Positions 8,850 through 16,537 of a DNA stretch of 64,000 nucleotides are shown in pieces. How positions within the stretch are numbered: position 1 is the stretch's first letter; the number at the start of each line of letters is the position of its first letter. The stretch covers positions 1-64,000 of the forward strand of contig JAXIPB010000104.1 in the NCBI GenBank assembly GCA_045403155.1, written 5' to 3'. The translations under genes and the position numbers were made by a program. The stretch comes from JAXIPB01 sp045403155 (GTDB taxonomy: Bacteria; Actinomycetota; Actinomycetes; Mycobacteriales; Micromonosporaceae). The notes below the pieces were generated by a model. It did no database searches, was not told the origin of the DNA, and worked only from the letters and a program-made list of their open reading frames with translations.

Positions 8850-9074
8850 GTGACGATCAAGAAGGCCCGCGCGGCCCTGTCTCATTCTGGCTTCACCGGC
8901 ATTTCGCGCAGCCATCTGGACCGGCTCGTCGCTGAGCTGGCCGAGCCGTTCGCCGCCGCGAGGGAGGGCCGGCTGCGCCGCCGCCGTGGTGGCCGCGATC
9001 GCCGCCGCTGGCCCGGCGCCGGACATCCGCAGAGGCTGATCCTGCGCGACCGGGTGCTGGTGACCCTGGCCTGA
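8850..9074 (+). pseudogene. N-terminal fragment of an IS5-like transposase
   Basis: A 74-codon frame whose start ARAALSHSGFTGIS and SRSHLDRLVAELAEPF, followed by an RLRRRRGG segment and a LRDRVLVTL end, match the N-terminal helix-turn-helix region of actinobacterial IS5-family DDE transposases. No DDE catalytic domain and no inverted repeats follow. The frame runs into an unrelated integrase remnant at 9088. Confidence 0.6.
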
Positions 9075-9087
9075 TGGCTCCGAGGAA

Positions 9088-9153
9088 GACCACTTTTTCG
9101 CCTCGGCGCTGATCCGTGCGGGGCTGTCGGTGAAGGTCGTCTCGGAGCTGCAC
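9088..9153 (+). pseudogene. Tyrosine-recombinase C-terminal remnant
   Basis: Twenty-two codons reading DHFFASALIRAGLSVKVV match the conserved H-x-x-R-H(F/Y)-ASALI-AGLSVKVVQ block of phage-type integrases. The neighbouring LRH arginine box and the catalytic Tyr are missing. It joins a transposase remnant on the left to a protein A remnant on the right. Confidence 0.5.
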
Positions 9154-9155
9154 CC

Positions 9156-9330
9156 GTGGCCGAGATCGCCGAGGTGCTCGCCGCCATTCCGAAGGCGCAG
9201 CGCCAGGACGTCTTGACATGGCGATCGCCCCGTACGTCCTGCCGGGCAGCGGCCGCCCCGAGGTGTGGTACGCCGCCGCGGCTCCCTTCCTCGTGCGAGC
9301 CGGCGCGCGACCGCCGGAGCGACCCGTCCG
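9156..9330 (+). pseudogene. Repeat-cassette protein A, copy 1 (5'-truncated, frameshifted)
   Basis: Codons from VAEIAEVLAAIPKAQRQ onward match the middle of the intact protein A at 16253. One base is missing near 9216, after which the next frame reads DMAIAPYVLPGSGRPEVWY. The 5' third is replaced by integrase remnant sequence. Confidence 0.7.
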
Positions 9331-9353
9331 CGCTCGTCGCTAACGTCGATCAT

Positions 9354-9611
9354 GTGGGCGAGGATCTCACCACGCTGGCCGCGCGACCCGGCTGGAGCGT
9401 GGAGGGCGCAGTCGCGACGTACGCGCCGAAGGCGGGCGACTGCTGCGCCCGAATCAGGCAGCCACAGTCCGCCGAACGGCCGCACATGCGGCTGCACGTC
9501 GCGATCATCTCGCCGTCTGGCGCACCGGCGCACACGGCCTACGCGTCGTCGGTGACCGAGGCGTGTCGGATCGCTGAGAGTCAGGTCCGGGCGTGCCTCG
9601 AGAAGCCGTAG
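9354..9611 (+). CDS. Repeat-cassette protein B, copy 1 (85 aa, unknown)
   Basis: 85 residues from GTG 9354, the same length and start context (GTCGATCA-GTG) as copy 2 at 11195. The N-terminal half has the RPGW segment and an YAPKAGDCCARIRQP region. The C-terminal half reads MRLHVAIISPSGAPAHTAY and ends in an amphipathic helix finishing LEKP. The predicted alpha/beta layout is soluble, with no signal peptide or membrane helix. I know no family for it. It lies between a protein A remnant and a Tat-exported protein, the same order as copy 2. Some Trp and Gly positions differ from copy 2, so it may be diverging. Confidence 0.6.
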   Translation: MGEDLTTLAARPGWSVEGAVATYAPKAGDCCARIRQPQSAERPHMRLHVAIISPSGAPAHTAYASSVTEACRIAESQVRACLEKP

Positions 9612-9778
9612 CGCTGCATGCGCGCCGGTCTGATATGGCCCGGCGGATCCGGTTCGGCACATGCGGCGGAGGACGACATCGTTCGTCTGGAAACCGCACC
9701 CGGATGATCATTGTTAAAGCGCGCTGGCGTCCATACGCTCCAGACCACCGTGTCTGATCTTGAGCTGAAGGGCGAAAC

Positions 9779-10678
9779 ATGAGCGACGGTAGGCCGGATC
9801 CAGAGTCATCCGAAGAGAAGACCGCAACTGCGTCAGCCAAACGCCGTGTGTCCCGCCGTGGTCTGATCGCCAAGGGCGCCGCGGTCGCCGCCGGCGGAAT
9901 CGGGCTAGCCGCGGTCGCCGCGACCCCGGCCGAAGCCTCAACCGGCACCATGATCTACGGCACTGACATGGACGCCGGGTCGGACGGCACAGGCCTGACG
10001 AGCACATATTTGAATCAGACACTGCGAGTTAGGAACCTAGGCACCGGAGGCGGGATATTCGCCGAATCCCTTTATTCCACGGCCATCATCGCCCAAGGTT
10101 TTGGAGGTAACGGCGTCTTCGCCGCTGGCGGAATTGGAGTCTACGCACGGGGCGATCGAGCTCCTCTGCTCTTGTTACCGTCAGAGGCGCCAGGTGCGCC
10201 GACGAGCGACGTTCACCAGCCAGGCGAGGTGTTCGTCGACGGCCTCGGCAGGCAGTTCCTATGTGTATCGCTGGGAGTGCCCGGCACCTGGGTACGCCCC
10301 GGCCTCAACCCGATTGACGCCTTTAGGGTTTGCGATACACGGTCGGGTACCGGCACCCCGTACTCAAATGGGACCAAACTCGGCCCCGGCGCGAACCTTC
10401 TGGTAAACGTCGCCGGCGAGGCGGCGGTGCCTGTACCCGAAGGCACCACCGCCATCGTCGCCAACCTCAGCGTCACCGAAGGCACCGCCACCTCCTACCT
10501 GACCGCCTACCGGGCCGACCTGGCCAGCCCACCCAACGCCTCAAGCATCCACTTCGAGCGCCGGACTACCATCTCCAACCAGATCACGGTTCCACTCGAC
10601 GACAATGGCGATGTCAGGATCTTCAACGCGGCCGGCAGCGTCCATCTGTTCATCGACATCGCCGGCTTCTTCTTCTGA
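9779..10678 (+). CDS. Tat-exported surface-type protein, copy 1
   Basis: 299 residues from ATG 9779 (AAGGG upstream). The N-terminal RRVSRRGLIAKGAAVAAGG and AxA site near residue 53 form a twin-arginine signal, so export is in folded form. The middle is Gly-rich and beta-like (about 55-130). A conserved block GEVFVDGLGRQFLC-GTWVRPG (about 150-180) precedes a C-terminal domain (about 185-299) with RVCDTRSGTGTPYS, VANLSVTEGTATSYLTAY and a final GSVHLFIDIAGFFF. That C-terminal domain recurs in many actinobacterial secreted proteins and probably binds the surface or carbohydrate; its function is not established. It is paralogous to the gene at 11597. Confidence 0.85.
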   Translation: MSDGRPDPESSEEKTATASAKRRVSRRGLIAKGAAVAAGGIGLAAVAATPAEASTGTMIYGTDMDAGSDGTGLTSTYLNQTLRVRNLGTGGGIFAESLYSTAIIAQGFGGNGVFAAGGIGVYARGDRAPLLLLPSEAPGAPTSDVHQPGEVFVDGLGRQFLCVSLGVPGTWVRPGLNPIDAFRVCDTRSGTGTPYSNGTKLGPGANLLVNVAGEAAVPVPEGTTAIVANLSVTEGTATSYLTAYRADLASPPNASSIHFERRTTISNQITVPLDDNGDVRIFNAAGSVHLFIDIAGFFF

Positions 10679-10773
10679 CGGACCGCAAAGCACTAGCGCG
10701 GCTCGGGACCGGCCAGACGCAACCGCGCGAGTAGGTCCGCTCGGAGCGGCAGCCGGCGCCCCGGCAGCCGACG

Positions 10774-10784
10774 GGCGTACGGTC
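10774..10784 (+). promoter_or_regulatory. Conserved GGCGTACGGTC element before protein A copy 2
   Basis: The 11-mer GGCGTACGGTC lies 7-8 bases before the GTG of three protein A copies (10792, 12594, 16253). TACGGT fits a TAnnnT -10 box, which would make these transcripts leaderless. Confidence 0.5.
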
Positions 10785-10791
10785 GCAAGGC

Positions 10792-11081
10792 GTGCGCCGA
10801 GCCGACCGTTTCCGGGTGGCCGCAGCGCAGATCAACGGGATCGCGGCCGGCGTCGTCCAGGTGCGGCGCGTCACCGAGGAGGAAGGCCTGGCCGAGATCG
10901 TCGAGTGCTCGCCAAGCTTCCGAAGGCCGATCGCCAGGCCGTTCTGGATCTGTCCATCGACGCCTACGTCCGACCGGGCAGTGGTCGGCTGGAGGTGTGG
11001 TATCGGGCCGCGGCGGACTTCCTTGAGCGGGCCGGCGCGAGACCGCCGGAGCAACGCCGAGACGGCCTCAGCCAATTCTGA
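10792..11081 (+). pseudogene. Repeat-cassette protein A, copy 2 (one-base frameshift)
   Basis: From GTG 10792 the frame reads RRADRFRVAAAQINGIAAG and VVQVRRVTEEEGLAEIVE, as in the intact copy. It leaves frame near 10907, where one G is missing (GAG-TGC instead of GAG-GTGC). The continuation in the next frame, LAKLPKADRQAVLDLSID then YVRPGSGRLEVWY, is well conserved to the stop at 11079-11081. A single restored base would give a protein of about 96 residues, so this is either a fresh lesion or a sequencing error. Confidence 0.75.
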
Positions 11082-11194
11082 GCCGAGATCTTCGTCGTCA
11101 GACTCTAATCGTCGAGCGAGACGTACACGCGCAGTCTGACCGTGGATACGAGGAATGAGGCTGACTCCGTGCCGTCGGCGTTAGCGTCGATCAC

Positions 11195-11452
11195 GTGGCC
11201 GAGGATCTCGACGCTCTGGCCCGCCGGCCGGGATGGACGGTCGACCGCCCGGTCGCGACCTACGCGCCGCAGGCGGGCGACTGGTGCGCTCGTGTGAGGC
11301 AGCCACGGTCCGCGGAACGGCCGCATATGCGCCTGCACATCGTGGTCCTGTCCCCGTCCGGCGCCCCCGCGTACACGGCCTACGGGTCGTCGGTGGCGGA
11401 GGCGGTGCGGGTCGCCGAGGGTCAGGTGCGCTCTCGCCTCGAGAAGCCCTAG
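11195..11452 (+). CDS. Repeat-cassette protein B, copy 2 (85 aa, unknown)
   Basis: 85 residues from GTG 11195. It aligns over its whole length with copy 1 (9354): RRPGWTVDRPVATYAPQAGD, then ARVRQPRSAERPHMRLH, IVVLSPSGAPAYTAYGSSVA and a closing helix ending RLEKP. It is soluble, with no signal, and has a likely beta-alpha core. No known family is recognised. It sits between protein A copy 2 and the Tat protein at 11597, so the order A-B-Tat is kept. A third, degraded copy lies at 15365-15525. Confidence 0.65.
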   Translation: MAEDLDALARRPGWTVDRPVATYAPQAGDWCARVRQPRSAERPHMRLHIVVLSPSGAPAYTAYGSSVAEAVRVAEGQVRSRLEKP

Positions 11453-11489
11453 CGCTGCTCGAGCACTAAGCAGGTTGCTCCCGCCTGGA

Positions 11490-11596
11490 GAAAATGGGGA
11501 ATCACTAACGCAATCTGGGTGGTCGTTCCCGATGCATCTGAGAAGCAACCCCTCGTACGGTCGTCCTCAATCACGTCAGCGATCGAGGGAGTCGCC
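11490..11596 (+). promoter_or_regulatory. Leader block shared with the 58.2-kb gene
   Basis: The 107 bases before ATG 11597 align almost end to end with the 106 bases before GTG 58268. Shared pieces include AAAATGGG, CGTTCCCGAT (11524-11533), CGTACGGTCG (TACGGT at 11556-11561, possible -10) and ATCGAGG near the RBS. The two downstream genes are unrelated. Confidence 0.6.
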
Positions 11597-12487
11597 ATGC
11601 AGGACGAGGTTGGAATCAAATGTCAGGAGCATGCGCCGGGTTGCGATGAGCCAAGGCGTGCGCGTGTTTCTCGCCGTGGTCTGATCGTCAAGGGCGCCGC
11701 GGTCGCGGCCGGTGGTGTCGGGCTGGCCGCCCTAGTCGCCGACCCGGCCCACGCGGCCATCGGCGTTATGCACTACGGCACGTTGAACGAGTCGGACTCC
11801 TTGACAACGGATCTCCACGCTACGACAGCTCAATTTGCGACACTTCAGGTAAGTAACTCTGGTTCCGGCGCCGCGGTGTACGGGGCAGGGTGGAACGGAG
11901 CTGGACTTCTAACGACTAGCCAGTTTGGCGTTGGGGCGGATTTACACGGTAGTCGGGCGCCGCTGTGCCTGCGCCCGGCGCCCAGTACCATCGGCGCACC
12001 GGGTAGCGGCTTTCATGACCTCGGTGACGTGTTCGTCGACCAGCTGGGTCGGCACTACCTGTGCAATGCTGCGGGTACGCCGGGCACGTGGGTACGGCCC
12101 GGGCTCAACCCGATCGCCCCGTACCGGGTCTGCGATACCCGATCCGGCACCGGCACCCCGTACTCCACCGGCACCAAGCTCGGCCCCGGCAAGAACCTGC
12201 TGATAAAGATCGCCGGTGAGGCCTGGGTGCCGCCCGCTCCAGAGGTACCCGAGGGCGCCACCGCCGTCGTCGCCAACCTCACCGTCACCGGCGGCACCGC
12301 CACGTCGTACTTGACGGCCTACCCGGCCAACATCGCCGCACCCACGGCCTCGAACATCAACTTCGTGGGCGGGCAGACAATCGCCAACCAGATCACGGTC
12401 GCCCTCAGCACGGCTGGTGATATCAGGATCTTCAACAAGGCCGGTAGCGTCCACGTCATCGTCGATCTCGCCGGCTTCTTCTTCTGA
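11597..12487 (+). CDS. Tat-exported surface-type protein, copy 2
   Basis: 296 residues from ATG 11597, chosen for its GAGGGAG RBS; the frame is open 78 bases further upstream but enters the conserved leader. RARVSRRGLIVKGAAVAAGG and an AHA site near residue 53 give the Tat signal. The middle is variable, followed by GDVFVDQLGRHYLC, GTWVRPGLNPI and RVCDTRSGTGTPYSTG. The C-terminal domain ends ITVALSTAGDIRIFNKAGSV and VDLAGFFF. It is a clear paralogue of 9779, with divergence concentrated in the mature N-terminal half. That pattern suggests a variable exposed part on a conserved base. Confidence 0.87.
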   Translation: MQDEVGIKCQEHAPGCDEPRRARVSRRGLIVKGAAVAAGGVGLAALVADPAHAAIGVMHYGTLNESDSLTTDLHATTAQFATLQVSNSGSGAAVYGAGWNGAGLLTTSQFGVGADLHGSRAPLCLRPAPSTIGAPGSGFHDLGDVFVDQLGRHYLCNAAGTPGTWVRPGLNPIAPYRVCDTRSGTGTPYSTGTKLGPGKNLLIKIAGEAWVPPAPEVPEGATAVVANLTVTGGTATSYLTAYPANIAAPTASNINFVGGQTIANQITVALSTAGDIRIFNKAGSVHVIVDLAGFFF

Positions 12488-12593
12488 CAGACGGCAAGGC
12501 CTTGCGTTGCTCTGCCAGATGTGGCCCGGCGGCGAGGCCCTGCTCGGCGCCGCCAGCCGGTAACTCGGCAGCCGACGGCGTACGGTCACGAGC

Positions 12594-12660
12594 GTGGGCG
12601 GAGCCGACCGCTTGCGTGTCGCCGCCGCGCAGATCAACGGCATCGCTGCCGGCGCGGTAG
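12594..12660 (+). pseudogene. Repeat-cassette protein A, copy 3 (5' fragment)
   Basis: GTG 12594 with the GGCGTACGGTC element at 12577-12587 starts a frame reading GGADRLRVAAAQINGIAAG that then loses similarity. The remaining two thirds of protein A are absent and the opposite-strand gene at 12673 follows. Confidence 0.65.
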
Positions 12661-12672
12661 GTGCCACAGGGC

Positions 12673-13110
12673 TTAATCGTTGCCCGTCCAGACCCGGCGT
12701 TCTCCGGCGTGCGCCGACAAGTCGCCATATTCGACCGTCCCGCCCGTGCGGCGGTACGGCAGGAGCACGAGGATCGCCACACCTTCGCGATGATCCGCCT
12801 CGATGCGGATCGCGCCGCCGAACGCAGACCCACCGAGACGAACATCCGACACGAACGTCACCGCGCGAATCTCCGTCGACATTGACCGCGCCCCTGCATA
12901 GAGAGTGTCCAAGACTTGGAGTGATGCAGGTTTCTCGGCTTCCTCCCATGCCGCCAACATGCGCGTCTCCCCATCTGTCGACACGACTGCCGCGTGCGGT
13001 TAGAACTCTCCGTGCCTCTCCAACATCTGTTCACCGAACGGGAGAACCGCATCCAGCAGGCCGTCCAGGTCGTCCTGCGCGGCCCGCGACGTGTGATCAC
13101 GCCACGACAT
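12673..13110 (-). pseudogene. Hypothetical protein gene with an in-frame ochre stop
   Basis: From ATG 13110 the frame reads SWRDHTSRAAQDDLDGLL and GEQMLERHGEF. It then hits TAA at 13000-13002 and continues in the same frame with PHAAVVSTDGETRML through AGARSMSTEIRAVTFVSD to a GERRVWTGND end. I recall actinobacterial hypothetical proteins of about 145 residues with the same EFxPxAAxxxxDGExR and ILVLLPYRR blocks; their function is unknown. One base change (TAA from TAC) restores a full protein. Alternatively the part from GTG 12984 (103 residues) could still be made. Confidence 0.65.
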
Positions 13111-13742
13111 GCGGGCATACTGCCACACGAGGCCCGAGCGCGAGGGCTTGCGCGCTGGATACGGCACGCTATCCGGCCCGGCGGTGGTGCGGCATGACGC
13201 GGCCGAAGCGTGACAAGCGCGATGTCCAACGTGCTCGGTTGGTGCCCGCCAGAGCGGCCCGCTGTACGTCCATTCTGAGCCAAGATCTTTATCCGCTGGT
13301 GCATCGCATCACCCGCAACGACAGAGCACTCCCGGTCAACGGTGGGGCTCGGTCGGGCACAAAAGGGCCGCCGTCTGGTGTGGACGGCGGCCCTTCGGTC
13401 TGTCTGTTGTGGTCGGTCAGCGGGATGACGTGCGCGCCGCCCAAACGGTGCTTGCCGTTTCTGCGCCCGGCTGTACGGGCGCCGGCTCGCTCGCGCATAC
13501 GGCCGGGTGGATGAAGCGGGTCGGTCCGCACAGCGCGGCCAGACGTTCGCCCTCGGCCCGCGCTGTCCTCGTCGTCGGCGTGCACGCGGAAGGTGGCGTA
13601 CGCCGGACTTCCTCGTCACCCTCGCCAGGGCCGGCATCGCCTGCCCACCCACCGGCGCCCCGCTGCGGGGCGAGGGCGTCGGCGTTGCCGTCGAGGTGGA
13701 ACGGGCCTAGCTGCTGGCGAAGCGTAGCGACTAGCTGGTGCG
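13111..13742. other. Gene-poor stretch with one strong hairpin
   Basis: About 630 bases between the ochre-interrupted gene and the UbiA gene. Short frames on both strands overlap and show no recognisable motif. The only clear structure is the hairpin at 13365-13393. Confidence 0.5.
13365..13393. terminator. Perfect 11-bp GC hairpin
   Basis: GGGCCGCCGTC (13365-13375), a 7-base loop, then GACGGCGGCCC (13383-13393), preceded by AAAA and followed by TTCGG. It looks like an intrinsic-type terminator usable in either direction, most plausibly for a transcript now eroded. Confidence 0.65.
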
Positions 13743-14654
13743 TCACCGTTGGGCGAGGACTACGGCCAGGGGGAAGGCCAGGAACTCGACGTAGAAGAGC
13801 TTCCAGATCATCATGTAGTAGCGGCGGACGGCGGGCAGGTCGCCGGCGTCGACACTCGATCCGGTGAACCACATGACGGCCAGGGCCAGGGCGTGCGTGC
13901 CGGCCAGCACCCACGGGTTGGCCCCCGGTACGCCGACCAGCGCGGCGACGATGACCCCGGTGTAGCAGCCAAGCATGATCAGCCGGCATAGCTGCAGGGT
14001 GCGGGCGGGGCCGAGGGTGAGCACGAAGGTCGAGATGTTGTGGCGGCGGTCGGCGTCGGCGTCGGGGATGTCCTTCATGACGGCGATGACGACTCCGAAG
14101 CCGGTCATGAAGGCCACCATGAGCAGCACATACGGCGGCAGCTGCGCCCGCCCCGTCAGCGCGGACGAGTAGGCCAGATAGACGCCGAGATTGGCCACGA
14201 TCGCGCGGGCGACGACGATCGACGCCGCGGCCAGGAAGGGGAAGCGCTTGAGACGGATCGGCGGAAGCGAGTAACCGGTCCCGATGAGGAACACGATGCC
14301 GATCCCGGCGAACAGGTAGCGCCCCTGCAGGCCGGCGATGATCAGCGACGTGGCGCCGGCCCCGGCGACGATGGCGACGGCACTCGCGCGGCGCAGGCTG
14401 CGCGCCGCCAGGGGCAGGTAGGGCTTGCTAATGCGGTCGATCTCGACATCGGTCAGCTGGTTGAGGCCGACGACGTACACGTTCACCGCGAGGCTGGCTG
14501 TCAGGACCAGCGCCCACAACGCGATGTCCTGGCGCTTGGCGGCATACGTGGCCAGCACGTAGAGGGCGCACACGGCGGCGATGGTGCCGATGATCGTGTG
14601 CGGCCGGCTGAACTCCCACAGCGCCCGGACCTTGGCCGCGGCCGGTGATCTCAT
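13743..14654 (-). CDS. UbiA-family prenyltransferase
   Basis: 303 residues from ATG 14654; the frame continues upstream but the MRSPAAAKVRALWEFSRPHT start is the family-like one. The first Asp-rich motif NQLTDVEIDRISKPYLPLA and the second, KDIPDADADRRHN, are both intact with about eight membrane helices. The family transfers a prenyl chain onto an aromatic or similar acceptor within the membrane. The NQxxDxxxDxxxKP form resembles the homogentisate phytyltransferase group, but the acceptor cannot be told. No biosynthetic partner genes lie next to it. Confidence 0.9.
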   Translation of the reverse strand: MRSPAAAKVRALWEFSRPHTIIGTIAAVCALYVLATYAAKRQDIALWALVLTASLAVNVYVVGLNQLTDVEIDRISKPYLPLAARSLRRASAVAIVAGAGATSLIIAGLQGRYLFAGIGIVFLIGTGYSLPPIRLKRFPFLAAASIVVARAIVANLGVYLAYSSALTGRAQLPPYVLLMVAFMTGFGVVIAVMKDIPDADADRRHNISTFVLTLGPARTLQLCRLIMLGCYTGVIVAALVGVPGANPWVLAGTHALALAVMWFTGSSVDAGDLPAVRRYYMMIWKLFYVEFLAFPLAVVLAQR

Positions 14655-14866
14655 GTCGTCGACTATGCCCGCACCCGGCCTGACAACGACGACCGACGTG
14701 GCCGGTCGAGGTCGGCCGCGGCGGAACTCCCCGCAGGTGCTCAGGAACACCGAGCATGTCGACCATACGGTGTCGCAGCCGTCGCAAGGCCTGGCCACGT
14801 TTGCCACACTGGCCTTCGACAACGGCCGCACGGCGGTCTGCCAGTTTGCTAAACCTCGGGGGCCGG

Positions 14867-15298
14867 ATGCGCGCACGGTACCTGGTCAGCGCTGTCTTGG
14901 CTGTCCTCGTCCTCGGTGGACTTTGGCTCGCGATCGTCTGGCACTACGGCCACGGTCCGTTCGCGGCACCCGGAATCGTAGAAACGCGCCACGAGCCCGA
15001 GGTCATGCGGGAACTCGGCGAGGGCGGCGATCCGCTTGTCGTCATGGTCGGATACTTCTGGCCAGAGGATGGCTACTGCTCCGGCCAGTTCCACGTATCC
15101 GCCATTGAGGGCGCCGCCGAGGTGCGAGTCGGTACTGTCATCAGCCGGCTGCTCACCCGCGACGGCGGCTGCGCGGGCCTCGGCACCTCGAGCAACCGGG
15201 CCTGGGCCGAGCTTCGACTGGTGGCACCGCTCGGGAACCGCCGCGTGGTCCGCGACAGCGACGGTGCCCCGCTTCCGTTCGTCTCCCTATTTCCGTGA
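14867..15298 (+). CDS. Small membrane-anchored or secreted protein, unknown
   Basis: 143 residues from ATG 14867. MRARYLVSAVLAVLVLGGLW is a single N-terminal hydrophobic helix (signal anchor or signal peptide). The rest is soluble, with three cysteines and a beta-rich pattern (DPLVVMVGYFWPEDGYCSG, RLLTRDGGCAGLG). Two of the cysteines could pair outside the cell. I recognise no domain. It is divergent from the UbiA gene with about 210 bases between them. Confidence 0.6.
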   Translation: MRARYLVSAVLAVLVLGGLWLAIVWHYGHGPFAAPGIVETRHEPEVMRELGEGGDPLVVMVGYFWPEDGYCSGQFHVSAIEGAAEVRVGTVISRLLTRDGGCAGLGTSSNRAWAELRLVAPLGNRRVVRDSDGAPLPFVSLFP

Positions 15299-15364
15299 GC
15301 AGTTCGCGGCGTCGTGATCGAGGACGACTGCGTCCCGTTCGATCGCCAGTGGCCGCCGGTAGTA

Positions 15365-15525
15365 ACTGGTGCGCTCGCGTCCGCCGTCCAAAGCCGCACA
15401 TGCCGCTGCACATCGTGGTCTTATCCCCGTCGGGCGCGCCCGCCTACACCGTGTACGCGTCGTCGGTGGCCGAGGCGGTGCGGATCGCCGAGGGCCAGGT
15501 ACAGGCTCGCCTCGAGAAGCCATAG
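15365..15525 (+). pseudogene. Repeat-cassette protein B, copy 3 (N-terminal part lost)
   Basis: From NWCARVRRP onward the frame matches copies 1 and 2 (PLHIVVLSPSGAPAYTVYAS, AEAVRIAEGQVQARLEKP, stop). The first 35-40 codons of protein B are gone and the upstream sequence is unrelated. The nearest starts would give a much shorter protein. Confidence 0.65.
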
Positions 15526-15585
15526 CGACGATCCTGGCCACACGGTCGATCGACGGGCGACCCTCACGGACGATCGAATGCCATC

Positions 15586-16155
15586 GTGACCGATACCGAG
15601 TCCCGCCAACGCAGGACATCACTCGCGTGGCTTCCGTTCCGGATCCTCGCGTGGATTGCCGGCGGGCTCTCCATCGTCAACCTGGTAACAGACTTCGACT
15701 GGGTAACGCTGAAGGGCGTGGTCGCCCGGTGTGTGGAGACGTACGCGCGCATCGTCGCGAACTGCGTGGACTTCCTGTTCGGGTGGATCCCCGTGTGGGT
15801 CCACTGGATGCAGATCTCCGAGACCGAATCGCACGTGCTGGTCCTTGTAGCTCTGCTCGCGACATCCATAACCCGAGGTTCCTATATCGGCGCCAGGGAT
15901 GAAGGCGGTGACACAGTCACCCCGCTTGTCCTAATCCCCACCGTTTCCGTGGGTATTCCAACGATTACTGCCCTTCTTATTCCGGGACCGTGGGGCGCTG
16001 TGTTAACGATCGTTGTTGCCGCGGGGGTCCTCCGCCTCAGTGCCGCGGTCGGAGATGCGGGTTCCTTCCACCGAGGCGACGGTTTGTTGAGCCTGATCGG
16101 CGCAGCCGGGGTCTGCCTCCTAGTTGTGCTAGGCGGTTCATTCTTTGGCGTCTAG
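15586..16155 (+). CDS. Integral membrane protein, unknown
   Basis: 189 residues from GTG 15586, placed where the Tat gene stands in the other cassettes. Hydrophobic helices appear near residues 14-35, 60-75, 82-95, 112-150 and 165-189 (SLAWLPFRILAWIAGG, HVLVLVALLATSI, LIGAAGVCLLVVLGG). No signature motif is seen. The AT-richer stretch in its second half differs from neighbouring genes and hints at transfer. The function is unknown. Confidence 0.65.
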   Translation: MTDTESRQRRTSLAWLPFRILAWIAGGLSIVNLVTDFDWVTLKGVVARCVETYARIVANCVDFLFGWIPVWVHWMQISETESHVLVLVALLATSITRGSYIGARDEGGDTVTPLVLIPTVSVGIPTITALLIPGPWGAVLTIVVAAGVLRLSAAVGDAGSFHRGDGLLSLIGAAGVCLLVVLGGSFFGV

Positions 16156-16235
16156 AGCCGTCCTAGCGCTGCTGGCATATCTGCCCGACGTGACCCGACG
16201 GGTAGGCCCGAACAGCCCGTCACCCGGTAGGCGAC

Positions 16236-16246
16236 GGCGTACGGTC
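16236..16246 (+). promoter_or_regulatory. GGCGTACGGTC element before the intact protein A gene
   Basis: Same 11-mer and spacing (7 bases to GTG) as copies at 10774 and 12577. TACGGT would be the -10 box of a leaderless transcript. Confidence 0.5.
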
Positions 16247-16252
16247 GCCAGC

Positions 16253-16537
16253 GTGGGTCGAGCCGACCGCCTGCGCGTGGCCGCCCCTGCGATCAACGGG
16301 ATCGCCGCTCGCGTCGTGCAGGTCCGTCGCGTCGCCGAGGAGGAGGGTTTGGCCGAGGTCGCCGAGGTGCTCGCCACCAGTCCGAAGGCGCAGCACCAGC
16401 CCGTCCTCGATATGGCGATCACCCCGTACCTCCGGCCGGGCAGCGGTCGCCCCGAGGTCTGGTATGCCGCCGCTGCGGCCTTCTTGGTACGGGCCGGCGC
16501 GCGCCCGAATTCCAACGTTGACGACGAGCCAGCTTGA
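16253..16537 (+). CDS. Repeat-cassette protein A, intact copy (94 aa, unknown)
   Basis: 94 residues from GTG 16253. The N-terminus RADRLRVAAPAINGIAARVV is a basic amphipathic helix. It is followed by EEEGLAEVAEVLATSPKAQ, LDMAITPYLRPGSGRPEVWY and a C-terminal helix. The all-helical look with a PGSGRPEVWY turn is constant across four other partial copies, which implies past selection on the protein. No signal peptide is present. I know no family, and a regulatory or adaptor role is only a guess from its place before protein B and exported proteins. Confidence 0.6.
   Translation: MGRADRLRVAAPAINGIAARVVQVRRVAEEEGLAEVAEVLATSPKAQHQPVLDMAITPYLRPGSGRPEVWYAAAAAFLVRAGARPNSNVDDEPA

Noticed and set aside
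13417..13989. Long opposite-strand frame overlapping the UbiA end
   Set aside because: Composition is Arg/Pro/Gly-rich and it is a shadow of the UbiA gene and its flank.
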